32,116 nt of DNA from Burkholderiales bacterium (GTDB lineage Bacteria; Pseudomonadota; Gammaproteobacteria; Burkholderiales; Casimicrobiaceae), in contig JANXUB010000215.1 of the NCBI GenBank assembly GCA_025352105.1, positions 1 to 32,116 of the forward strand, in the 5' to 3' direction. Under the pieces are notes generated by a model that saw nothing but the letters and a program-made list of their open reading frames with translations, made no database searches and was not told the origin of the DNA. Made by a program: the position numbers and the translations under genes. Of this stretch, positions 1-7,488 are shown one piece after another. Within the stretch, counting starts at the first letter, position 1; each line of letters opens with the position of its first letter.

Positions 1-178
1 TGCGCTACTCCGGGAGTAAAGCGCGTAGCGTGCACCCAAGCACTTTCGTCGTTCAAGTCGGAGACACCCCCAGTCGCGTGCAAATGCTCATGCATAGGCG
101 CTTCCAGCTCGGTACCCGCAGTTTTAACCGGACACTAGTGGTTTATTGGCGGTTACCCCGCGTAAATGAAGGATTTCA

Positions 179-208
179 ATGAAAAGCTATAACCTGGATG
201 CGAGTTAA
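179..208 (+). CDS. Possible 9-codon leader peptide
   Basis: ATG at 179 is preceded by a good Shine-Dalgarno (AAGGA at 169-173, 5 nt spacing) and opens a 9-codon frame (MKSYNLDAS) that stops at TAA 206-208. It lies just upstream of the 236-739 gene, whose own start has no visible ribosome binding site and sits beside a hairpin. A leader peptide tuning the downstream gene is possible. Equally, this could be chance, because the peptide shows no run of a single amino acid that would explain attenuation. Confidence 0.25.
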   Translation: MKSYNLDAS

Positions 209-217
209 TTTGCGGCT

Positions 218-234
218 GCCAGATAGCATCTGGC
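218..234 (+). promoter_or_regulatory. Hairpin abutting the start codon of the 236-739 gene
   Basis: A perfect 7-bp inverted repeat (GCCAGAT / ATCTGGC) with a 3-nt loop ends one base before the ATG at 236. In mRNA it would occupy the ribosome-binding region, where no Shine-Dalgarno is visible. It may control initiation of the downstream gene. It has no following U-run, so it is not an intrinsic terminator. Confidence 0.35.
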
Positions 235-235
235 T

Positions 236-739
236 ATGTCGCAAAACGCCCAACCTCCCGATCCAGAATCCCATTCACCCGCCAACGTCAAAGAGCCCCG
301 CTTCTGGCAAGACGACGGCTGGACCGCCAAAGTCGTCAAGAACGAAGACGACGAAGGCTGGGCGGTCGAAATGTACAAAGATGGCGAACGCGAGCCCGCG
401 CTGGTCGGCCCGTGGACGATGGGGCGCAACAAAAAAGACCCGAAACCGCTCGACGTCACGGCCTTCCACACGCTGATCAAAACCGCCTCCGAAGTCATCA
501 CCCGCCATGAGCAATCGCAATTCGCGAAACTCAATAAATCCGTCACCGTTGACGTCGGTGACGCCCGCTGGAAAGTCGCGCTCCAGATCGTGCCGGATGA
601 CGACGACGCGCATGCGCTGCTGTCCGCCACCGATCAGCTCGGTGAAGAGGTCGCCAAAGTGCGTGTGCGCCCTGATTTCCGGTTAAACGTGGCGAGCGCC
701 ACGGCTTGGGTTGAGAACGATTTCCGCAGGCCGGGATAG
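236..739 (+). CDS. Conserved hypothetical protein, acidic, 167 aa
   Basis: I do not recognise a named family. The protein is hydrophilic and charged, with no signal peptide or membrane segment, so it is probably cytoplasmic. The first 85 residues hold short segments rich in W, K, D and E (FWQDDGWTAKV, DDEGWAVEMYKDGE). The middle (about residues 75-115) looks like a helix followed by beta-strands. ATG 236 is the first in-frame start after an in-frame stop at 224-226. It has no clear Shine-Dalgarno and is immediately preceded by a 7-bp hairpin. The M23 peptidase gene begins 25 bp after its stop, so the two may be co-transcribed. Codon use matches the neighbours, which supports a real gene. Confidence 0.7.
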   Translation: MSQNAQPPDPESHSPANVKEPRFWQDDGWTAKVVKNEDDEGWAVEMYKDGEREPALVGPWTMGRNKKDPKPLDVTAFHTLIKTASEVITRHEQSQFAKLNKSVTVDVGDARWKVALQIVPDDDDAHALLSATDQLGEEVAKVRVRPDFRLNVASATAWVENDFRRPG

Positions 740-764
740 CGACTCTCTTTTTGTGAGCTGGACT

Positions 765-1706
765 ATGGCATTCAATCGCACCGATAAAACGCGCCTCCGC
801 GTGGCTCAAAGCAGATTTGCTGCTTGCAAGCTCGGCCTCCTGAGCTTCGTGGTGGCCGTGGTCGCTACATGTGCGACATTGTCCTTCGCCGCAAGCGCTG
901 CGAGCGCTGCCAGCGCGGCGGACGTATTGCCGCGCGAATCTCGCGTTCCGGGTGGCGTGGCGCTAGTAGCCGTCGCGCCCGCGAACGAGGCCAAGCCCGC
1001 CGTGACCCGCGACGGGGCAAATGTGTGGACGGTGAAACGGGGTGCCTCCTGGGTCGCTGTCGTCGGGCTACCGCTGTCGACGGCACCCGGAGAACATTCA
1101 GTCAGCGTCAGTCGTAGCGGTGGCACCGGCACGAACGGTGCAACACAATCCGTGTCGTTCACCGTTCAGAACAAACGCTACCCAGTGCAACACGTCACGC
1201 TCAAAGACAACGCGATGGTCGAGCCACCGCCCGAGGTGATCGCACGCATCGAGAGCGAATCGGTGCATATCAAAACAGTACGCTCACAGTGGCGCGAAAG
1301 CGACGCCACGAGCGCCGCGTTCGGCTTGCCCGCCGTAGGCCGCCTGTCGGGTCGCTTCGGTGGCTCCCGCGTGCTCAACGGCAAACCCCGCGCGCCGCAT
1401 GCCGGGCTCGATGTCGCGGTCGGCACCGGCACGCCGGTACTCGCACCGAGCGACGGCGTGGTGCTCGACGTTGGCGACTATTACTTCTGCGGAAAGACGA
1501 TGTTCATCGACCACGGCAACGGCCTCATCAGCCTGTTTTGCCATCTGAGCGAACACACCGCCAAGGTTGGCGACAGCGTACACAAAGGCCAAGCCGTCGC
1601 ACGCTCCGGCGCAACCGGTCGCGCGAGCGGGCCACACCTGCACTGGTCGGTTTATCTCAACGGCGTGAGCGTTGAGCCGGAACTGTTTGTGAACATCAAA
1701 AAATAG
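765..1706 (+). CDS. M23 family metallopeptidase (peptidoglycan endopeptidase-like), exported
   Basis: This is probably a periplasmic peptidoglycan hydrolase of the lysostaphin/LytM type, cleaving cross-link peptides, or a LytM-type regulator of division or cell-wall hydrolases. With the ATG at 765 the product has 313 residues. It has a basic N-terminus, a hydrophobic export segment near residues 22-50 ending in an Ala/Ser-rich stretch, and a beta-rich middle domain. The C-terminal peptidase domain runs from about residue 190 to the end. Zinc and catalytic motifs are intact: HAGLD (His212, Asp216) and HLHW (His291, His293). A longer frame from TTG 711 would overlap the upstream gene and bury the export signal, so 765 is preferred. 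Intact ligands favour an active enzyme. Confidence 0.88.
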   Translation: MAFNRTDKTRLRVAQSRFAACKLGLLSFVVAVVATCATLSFAASAASAASAADVLPRESRVPGGVALVAVAPANEAKPAVTRDGANVWTVKRGASWVAVVGLPLSTAPGEHSVSVSRSGGTGTNGATQSVSFTVQNKRYPVQHVTLKDNAMVEPPPEVIARIESESVHIKTVRSQWRESDATSAAFGLPAVGRLSGRFGGSRVLNGKPRAPHAGLDVAVGTGTPVLAPSDGVVLDVGDYYFCGKTMFIDHGNGLISLFCHLSEHTAKVGDSVHKGQAVARSGATGRASGPHLHWSVYLNGVSVEPELFVNIKK

Positions 1707-1707
1707 T

Positions 1708-2649
1708 TCAGTCCGCGAGTGGCGTCGTGCTACGCAATTCGCCGGTTAGCGCGATTCGATGAGCGATGGCAATGATGGCATCCGCTGCTGATTTTGCGGA
1801 TGCCGTTGCAGGCGATCCCGCGCGGGTGTCGAGCCCCAAGTGAATCGGCAACAGCGGCTCTGCCAGCACCAATTCGTCCAACTGCCCTGATCTCATGCAG
1901 GTGCGCAGCAGCGCGGGCGGCAGCACGCCGACCATGTCGGTGGACGCAATCAAATCAAGCGCGATGAAGTACGAGCCGCAATGCACAGCAGGCAGTGGCA
2001 CCGGCAAGCCGGCGCCGATGAATGAGCGGCTCACGATGTCGTCCGAACTGTCGTGCGCCGTCATGTAAAGCCACGATGCGCTCACCAGATCGGTCAAACG
2101 CGCCTTGCGTAACGCGAGCAACGGATGCCCGCGTCGTACCGCGATCCGCATGTTGATTTCGGCCAATGGTCGATAGTCGAGACCGGCGTCAAGATTGATG
2201 CGCGTGCGCTGTGTCACCGCCAAATCCATCACCTCGTCGCGCACCAGCGGCAACAACGCGCTGGGCGTGGTTTCAAGAATGCGAATGCGTGCTTTGGGCC
2301 GCGCTTGGCGCAGCGTGATGAACAACTCCGGCAGCAACAGGCTCGCGCCGACTGGCGACAAACCGAGCGCCAAGAGTCCGCTACCGTCATCGACCATACT
2401 GCGCGCCTCGTCCGCCGCCTTGCGTAACTCCGCTTCGGCCACGCGCGCCCGTGCGAGAAACGCGCTGCCCGCTGGCGTTAGCGACGCGCCGCGCCCGCTG
2501 CGGTGCATCAGTTGCACGCCCAGCTCTTCTTCAAGCTGCTGCAACGCGCGCGACAACGCAGGTTGCGACATGCCCAACAGCCGCGCTGCGCCGCGAATGC
2601 TGCCCGTGTCGACCACGGCGATGAACTGCTCGATCCTTTGAAGCCGCAT
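1708..2649 (-). CDS. LysR family transcriptional regulator
   Basis: The 313-residue product has the classic LysR layout: a winged helix-turn-helix in residues 1-60 (IEQFIAVVDTGSIRGAARLL, then SQPALSRALQQLEEELG), a linker helix, and a periplasmic-binding-protein-like effector domain from about residue 90. The frame stays open upstream to 2961. The ATG at 2649 is chosen because MRLQRIEQF is the typical LysR N-terminus and the upstream extension has no LysR similarity. It is transcribed divergently from the Bug receptor gene at 2765, the usual arrangement for a LysR activator and its target. A 32-bp dyad lies in the shared intergenic region. The effector is unknown, plausibly the carboxylate bound by the receptor. 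Its stop lies 2 bp from that of the M23 gene, so the two genes converge. Confidence 0.92.
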   Translation of the reverse strand: MRLQRIEQFIAVVDTGSIRGAARLLGMSQPALSRALQQLEEELGVQLMHRSGRGASLTPAGSAFLARARVAEAELRKAADEARSMVDDGSGLLALGLSPVGASLLLPELFITLRQARPKARIRILETTPSALLPLVRDEVMDLAVTQRTRINLDAGLDYRPLAEINMRIAVRRGHPLLALRKARLTDLVSASWLYMTAHDSSDDIVSRSFIGAGLPVPLPAVHCGSYFIALDLIASTDMVGVLPPALLRTCMRSGQLDELVLAEPLLPIHLGLDTRAGSPATASAKSAADAIIAIAHRIALTGELRSTTPLAD

Positions 2650-2663
2650 CCCTATGCCCTCAG

Positions 2664-2695
2664 TGATGCATAACAAGCATCGGCTTGCTGCATCA
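2664..2695. promoter_or_regulatory. Nested dyad in LysR/Bug intergenic region (candidate operator)
   Basis: TGATGCA (2664-2670) and TGCATCA (2689-2695) form a perfect 7-bp inverted repeat that encloses a second one, CAAGC (2674-2678) / GCTTG (2683-2687). It sits between the divergent starts at 2649 and 2765, close to the regulator's own start, as expected for a LysR autoregulatory site. Binding by this regulator is inferred from position only. Confidence 0.5.
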
Positions 2696-2764
2696 CGCAT
2701 CTTCCCATAGGCCGGGTGGTTCTGCAAACATTCACAGCACTCCCTCCTCTCGCAAAAAATCCCC

Positions 2765-3769
2765 ATGATCACCACGCAAAACTCACGACGCGATTTCCTC
2801 GCCTTCGGTTGCGCCGCGACCGCGACGCTGCTCAGCGCCAGTCTGATCAAATCGGTCAGCGCACAGGTATCAAACCCGCCACTACGCATCCTCTGTTCCG
2901 GTCCGGCAGGCAGCATTCCCGATATCGTGGCGCGGCGCATTGCCGAGCAGTTGAGCGCCACCAGCGGACGCGCTACCTTCGTCGAAAACCGCCCCGGCGC
3001 GGCCGGTCAGATTGCAGTGAATGCGCTCAAAGCCGCACCCACCGATGGCTCAACGGTGCTGCTCGCACAGGGCGCGGTGTCGACTGTGTATCCGTACCTG
3101 TACGCCAAGCTCGCGTACGACCCGGTACTCGATCTGCAACCGGTGTCGCTCGCGGGCGAAATGACGCTGGGGCTGGCAGTCGGCCCGGCGGTGCCCGCCA
3201 GCGTGACGACCATTCGCGAATTGGTCGACTGGATGCGCGCCAATCCAAAGCTCGCTAACGCAGGCTCGCCCGGCTCCGGCACCCTGCCGCACCTGCTGGA
3301 AGCGATGTTGTTTCGCGAGGCGGATGTGCCGTGGCAACACGTCGTGTATGCGGGCGGGCCACCGGCGATGGTGGACTTGCTCGGCGGCCAGATTGCGGTG
3401 CTGGTGCTGCCTGAAGGTTTGTTGCGCCAGCATAAGGCAGCGGGAAAGATTCGCGTGCTTGCCACATCCAGGCCGCAGCGCAGCACTTATTTTCCCGATG
3501 TGCCGTCGCTGGTTGAACAGGGATTTCGTGATCTCGTGGTGCGTGAATGGTTCGCGTTTTTTATGCCTGCGAATGTGCCGTCGGCGGTCGTTGAAACGAC
3601 CTCGCAGGCGCTGCGGACGGCCATTGCACGGCCCGAGTTGATCGCGGCATTTTCGGAGTCAGGCATGGCGGCAGCGTCGAGCACGCCCGCGGCTTTGACG
3701 ACACGCATCGCAGCCGAACAACGCTACTGGCAGCCGATCATTCGCAGCACCGGGATTCGCGCGGAATGA
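2765..3769 (+). CDS. Bug/TctC family tripartite tricarboxylate transporter substrate-binding protein, Tat-exported
   Basis: A periplasmic receptor of the Bug family, which binds carboxylates (tricarboxylates, aromatic or amino acids) for TctAB-type carriers. The 334-residue length is normal. A twin-arginine signal (RRDFLAFGCAATATLLSA) occupies residues 8-25, followed by a cleavage-like SAQ. Family hallmarks are visible: a start of the mature part around LRILCSGPAGSIPDIVAR, VENRPGAAGQIA, and a C-terminal FFMPANVP segment. No TctA or TctB membrane gene is in the window, as is common for the many orphan Bug receptors of Burkholderiales, so the ligand and partner carrier cannot be assigned. The stop overlaps the next start (ATGA at 3766-3769), coupling it to the methyltransferase gene. 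The divergent LysR gene probably regulates it. Confidence 0.92.
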   Translation: MITTQNSRRDFLAFGCAATATLLSASLIKSVSAQVSNPPLRILCSGPAGSIPDIVARRIAEQLSATSGRATFVENRPGAAGQIAVNALKAAPTDGSTVLLAQGAVSTVYPYLYAKLAYDPVLDLQPVSLAGEMTLGLAVGPAVPASVTTIRELVDWMRANPKLANAGSPGSGTLPHLLEAMLFREADVPWQHVVYAGGPPAMVDLLGGQIAVLVLPEGLLRQHKAAGKIRVLATSRPQRSTYFPDVPSLVEQGFRDLVVREWFAFFMPANVPSAVVETTSQALRTAIARPELIAAFSESGMAAASSTPAALTTRIAAEQRYWQPIIRSTGIRAE

Positions 3770-4635
3770 TGGCGCTTGTCGAAGGTAGACCAGCGCATCA
3801 TCCTTGGGATGACGCCGCCGCCGGTTGGAACGATCACACAAAAATAATTCGCGAATGGTTGCATGAAGCGACCCAGATGATGCTTGACGCGGCACATGTA
3901 AAACCGGGTTCGCGCGTTCTCGACATCGCCGCTGGCGCAGGCGATCAAACGCTCGATATCGCGCGGCGCGTGGGTGAGAACGGCTACGTGCTGGCCACTG
4001 ACATTTCTGCGCGCATCCTCGAACTGGCGCAGCACAACGCGCAAGCTGAAGGCCTTTCGCAAATCGAAACACGCGTGGCCGACGCGCAATCGCTCGGGCT
4101 TGGGGGTGCAAACTTTGACGCTGCGGTATGTCGACTGGGATTGATGTTTTGCGATCAACCACTTGCTGCACTGAGATGCGCTCGTGCTGCCTTGAAAACG
4201 GGCGGACGCTTCAGCGCTCTCGTTTTTTCAGGTCCGCACAACAATCCCTGCCTCACGATCACCCTGCGTACCGCGCGCGAGCATGCGGGTTTGACGTCCG
4301 ACTCGCCCAACCCTTTTGCGTCGGGCACGTTGATGAGTCTCGCCAAGCCGGGGCTTCTCGCTCAGTTGCTGAATGTCGCGGGCTTTTCGGACGTCCATGG
4401 TCAGGCCGTAGCTGCCCCGTTTCGTCTGCCGACCAGCAGGCACTACATCGATTTTTTGCGCTCAGCGGCCTCGCCACTGATCGAGATACTATCTCGTCTT
4501 CCTGCGCCAGCACAACGCGACGCATGGGACGACATGGAGGCTCAGTTGAACGCATTCACCACGTCTGATGGCTGGGTAGGCCCGAACGAATTGCTGCTCT
4601 GCTCGGCCACGGCACCGCAAACACTTCCGGATTGA
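3766..4635 (+). CDS. Class I SAM-dependent methyltransferase (UbiE/MenG-like)
   Basis: A soluble Rossmann-fold methyltransferase. Motif I is seen as VLDIAAGAGDQTLDIA (residues 51-66) and motif II as YVLATDIS. The DAAVCRLGLMF segment matches the post-motif region that follows the substrate-facing loop in UbiE-like enzymes. Length (289 aa) is typical. The ATG at 3766 overlaps the stop of the Bug receptor (ATGA), implying translational coupling. A second ATG at 3769 could also serve. The methyl acceptor cannot be deduced. Ubiquinone biosynthesis is unlikely in this context, and the general label is safer. Confidence 0.85.
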   Translation: MMALVEGRPAHHPWDDAAAGWNDHTKIIREWLHEATQMMLDAAHVKPGSRVLDIAAGAGDQTLDIARRVGENGYVLATDISARILELAQHNAQAEGLSQIETRVADAQSLGLGGANFDAAVCRLGLMFCDQPLAALRCARAALKTGGRFSALVFSGPHNNPCLTITLRTAREHAGLTSDSPNPFASGTLMSLAKPGLLAQLLNVAGFSDVHGQAVAAPFRLPTSRHYIDFLRSAASPLIEILSRLPAPAQRDAWDDMEAQLNAFTTSDGWVGPNELLLCSATAPQTLPD

Positions 4636-4646
4636 TGGGGCATCAA

Positions 4647-6956
4647 ATGAAAAATCTGCTCGCAATTGCCGTCGCAATCCTGGCTCTGATCGCGTCCGCC
4701 GCAACGCCAGCAGCCGTATTCTTCGTCACCAATGCCAATGACGCGCTCAGTGGCAGCTTTCGGCAGGCGATCATTGACATCAATGCGGTGCCAGCCGCTG
4801 GGCCACACAACATCACCTTCAACATTCCCGCATCGGATGCCAACTGCGTTGCGGCGTCCGGGGTCTGCACAATTTCATTGTTAACCGCACTGCCGCTCAT
4901 CACGAAAACCGTGGTAATTGATGGCTACACGCAAAGCGGTGCAACGGCGAACACGAATCCGCCGAATCTCGGCACTAACGCGTCGTTACGAGTGGAGATC
5001 AGCGCACTGGCGAGCGTGGGCACCAGCATTGTCTTGGGCGTGAGCGGCAGCGTCGTGCGAGGACTGATCCTCAATCGTCGCGTCGGCATTGCGCTCACCG
5101 GCACCGGCGGCCACTTGGTTGAAGGCAACTTCATCGGTACTAACGCCGCTGGCAGCGCAGGCTTTGCCGGCGCGCAAAACGGTGTGACGGTGTCGACAAA
5201 CTCAAACAACAACCTGATCGGCGGGACAACGCCTGCTGCACGAAATGTGATCTCCGGCACCAACACCGGCATCCTGATTTCCTCGCCTAGCATTCCCATT
5301 GTGGGCACGCAGATCGTCGGCAACCTGATCGGCACCAACGCAGCAGGTACAGCCGCCATCGCCAACGAAGTCGCAATTGCGTTTGTGCAGTCCGGCGGCA
5401 AGAACACAATCATTGGCGGAAGCACTGCCGCCGCACGCAATGTGATTTCAGGCAACACGTCGGGCATCTACGACGAGTCTTTCATCATCGGTACATCCAG
5501 CAACAACACGATTTCAGGCAACTACATCGGCGTTGACGTGAGCGGCCTTGCTGCGCTTGGCAACGTTCAATACGGTATCGCCACCAGCAGTCGAGGTGCC
5601 GTGATCGGTGGCACTGCACCCGGCGCAGGCAACGTCATCGCGGCAAGTGGCACGACTGCCAATGTGCAGATTGCGAACCGTGACGTCGTGGTGCAAGGCA
5701 ATTGGATCGGCACCGGTGTGTCCGGCACCAGTGCGCCCACGGGTTTTGTGCCGAGCGCGTTTCGTGTGCCCGGCATTTATGTGACGGGCAACGTTGCCGT
5801 CACCGGCACCCAGATCGGTGGCACGGCTGCGGGCGCGGGAAACGTCATTGCATTCAACACCGGCCCCGGCGTGCTGCTCAGCGATCAAATCGGCAACGGT
5901 CATTCGATGCTCGGCAACTCGATCTTTTCGAACGCGCAACTGGGTATCAACCTGTACTCACCCGGCAGCGAAAACAGTTCGGGGGTCACGTTCAACGACA
6001 ACAGTGACAGCGACTTCGGCGTCAACGGCCAGCAAAATTTTCCGGTGATCACATCAGCCACGTCCGCTGGCAGCGTGGTGGGCACTTTGAACAGTGTTGC
6101 GAGCGGGACGTATCGCCTGGAATTTTTCGCTAACGCCGCATGCGACGCATCGGGTTATGGCGAAGGAAAAACCTTCATCGGATTTCAGTCAGTCACGACC
6201 GATGGCAGCGGTAACGCAAACTTCAACGCAACGTTCGCCGCGTTGCCTGTCGGCCAACCAGTGGTCAGTGCAACCGCGACGGATTCAGGCGGAAGTACGT
6301 CGGAGTTTTCGCAATGCATGACCGCGTCCTTGCCGGTCACGCTCAATGTCGTCAAGAACGGTTCTGGCAGCGGCACGGTGACCTCATCGCCTGCGGGCAT
6401 CAACTGCGGAGCGACGTGCAGCGCATCGTTTGGCGGTGGCACGGTAGTCACGCTCACCGCAACACCAGCAAGTGCGGCGTCAATCTTCACCGGTTGGCTA
6501 GGCGGCGGTTGCACTGGCACCTCAACGTGCACGAAGACATTAAGCGCTTCAGCCAATGTCTCCGCCACTTTCGCAGTGACCAGCAACGGCCCGTTCAATC
6601 TGGACGTTGAGGGCAACGCGCCAGTTTCGTCAGCAACAGCAACCAACGACGGCCTCCTGATCCTGCGCTACATGATGGGCATGAGCGGCGCCGCGCTGGT
6701 CAGCGGCAACGTGGTGTCCGGCGATGCGACGCGCAACACTGCTGCCGCACTTACCGCCTATCTTGATAATCTGAAACCCAAGCTCGATATCGATGGCAAC
6801 GGCCAGGTTGACCCGCTGACCGACGGCCTGCTGATCTCACGTTACCTGCTAAACATCCGCGGCCCGGCACTCATCGCAGGCGCAGTTGGCGTCGACGCAA
6901 CACGCACGACGTTCATGGCTATCGAGAACTATCTGGCAGGTTTACTCCCGCCCTGA
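4647..6956 (+). CDS. Exported parallel beta-helix protein with InlB-like and dockerin-like C-terminal regions
   Basis: A large cell-surface or secreted protein of about 769 residues. MKNLLAIAVAILALIASAATPAA at the N-terminus is a clear Sec signal peptide, and the GGGG at 4637-4640 is a plausible Shine-Dalgarno for ATG 4647, so that start is chosen over TTG 4632 and ATG 4635. The central region repeats GNxIGTNAAG and xxIGGTxxAARNVISGN units several times, the pattern of a right-handed parallel beta-helix. About residues 565-645 form a divergent InlB B-repeat-like module with four cysteines. The last 120 residues hold two dockerin-like repeats with an EF-hand-type loop (LDIDGNGQVDPLTDGLLISRY). 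No LPXTG, PEP-CTERM or autotransporter barrel is visible. A role in adhesion or polysaccharide binding is inference. Confidence 0.8.
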   Translation: MKNLLAIAVAILALIASAATPAAVFFVTNANDALSGSFRQAIIDINAVPAAGPHNITFNIPASDANCVAASGVCTISLLTALPLITKTVVIDGYTQSGATANTNPPNLGTNASLRVEISALASVGTSIVLGVSGSVVRGLILNRRVGIALTGTGGHLVEGNFIGTNAAGSAGFAGAQNGVTVSTNSNNNLIGGTTPAARNVISGTNTGILISSPSIPIVGTQIVGNLIGTNAAGTAAIANEVAIAFVQSGGKNTIIGGSTAAARNVISGNTSGIYDESFIIGTSSNNTISGNYIGVDVSGLAALGNVQYGIATSSRGAVIGGTAPGAGNVIAASGTTANVQIANRDVVVQGNWIGTGVSGTSAPTGFVPSAFRVPGIYVTGNVAVTGTQIGGTAAGAGNVIAFNTGPGVLLSDQIGNGHSMLGNSIFSNAQLGINLYSPGSENSSGVTFNDNSDSDFGVNGQQNFPVITSATSAGSVVGTLNSVASGTYRLEFFANAACDASGYGEGKTFIGFQSVTTDGSGNANFNATFAALPVGQPVVSATATDSGGSTSEFSQCMTASLPVTLNVVKNGSGSGTVTSSPAGINCGATCSASFGGGTVVTLTATPASAASIFTGWLGGGCTGTSTCTKTLSASANVSATFAVTSNGPFNLDVEGNAPVSSATATNDGLLILRYMMGMSGAALVSGNVVSGDATRNTAAALTAYLDNLKPKLDIDGNGQVDPLTDGLLISRYLLNIRGPALIAGAVGVDATRTTFMAIENYLAGLLPP

Positions 6957-7488
6957 ACGACAACTCACTTCTTGCACGGGACGCAAGATAAATATCGTCG
7001 CGAAAAGCGACTTCAGGCCTCAACCCTGCCTAAGGAAGCACCAAATATGTCGCCACCCCTGCGAAGGCCGGGCCCTACGCCTGTCGCAAGCGGTTGATTT
7101 TGCTGGTGGCGCGGATACCGGCTTCCGCCAGCATGGCTGAAATGCTGCCTTGATAATGCGGCGCGTCGCCCGAGCTTGATGCTTTGAAACGGGTCGCTTG
7201 CCAACTTGCTTCAAGGCTGGTTTCATCGAAGTCGACTTTTATCTGCCGACAAGCGGACAAGTTATCGACGTTGTTCGTATCGCGGGCACATTCATCACTC
7301 GGATTCTTTCTGCCCCGCCGAACACGCAAACTGTCAATGCTTGTGACGATGTGGAAAACGAGCAGGGAATCTTCATGACCTAGTCCGGCCAGGTGGGGCC
7401 GCACGAACCGCTTCCGAGCGGTGACGGCTAAACAGGCGTCGCAACACTTGCATATGCAATACTTGCAGCTACATTATGAAACTCGCGA
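6957..7488. other. Gene-free 0.5-kb stretch with a degenerate palindromic repeat
   Basis: I see no convincing gene here. At about 7054-7128 there is an imperfect inverted pair (around CCTGCGAAGGCCGGG and ATACCGGCTTCCGCCAG) that resembles the dispersed REP-like repeats of proteobacterial intergenic regions. A 6-bp hairpin, ACCGCT-TCCG-AGCGGT, lies at 7407-7422 without a U-run. The short open frames across 7184-7383 lack recognisable motifs and ribosome binding sites. Confidence 0.45.

Noticed and set aside
3..182. 59-codon frame open from the window edge, ending at TGA 180-182
   Set aside because: The translation has no recognisable features and no start is visible. Without the preceding sequence it cannot be called a gene.
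711..764. TTG start for the M23 peptidase
   Set aside because: It overlaps the upstream gene and would push the export signal inward. ATG 765 gives a normal secreted N-terminus.
2650..2961. 104-residue N-terminal extension of the LysR regulator
   Set aside because: It runs through the intergenic dyad and into the divergent Bug gene. The LysR helix-turn-helix begins at ATG 2649.
7184..7383. Two overlapping 60-codon frames in the gap before the MATE gene
   Set aside because: No motif, no ribosome binding site, and the region carries a degenerate repeat.
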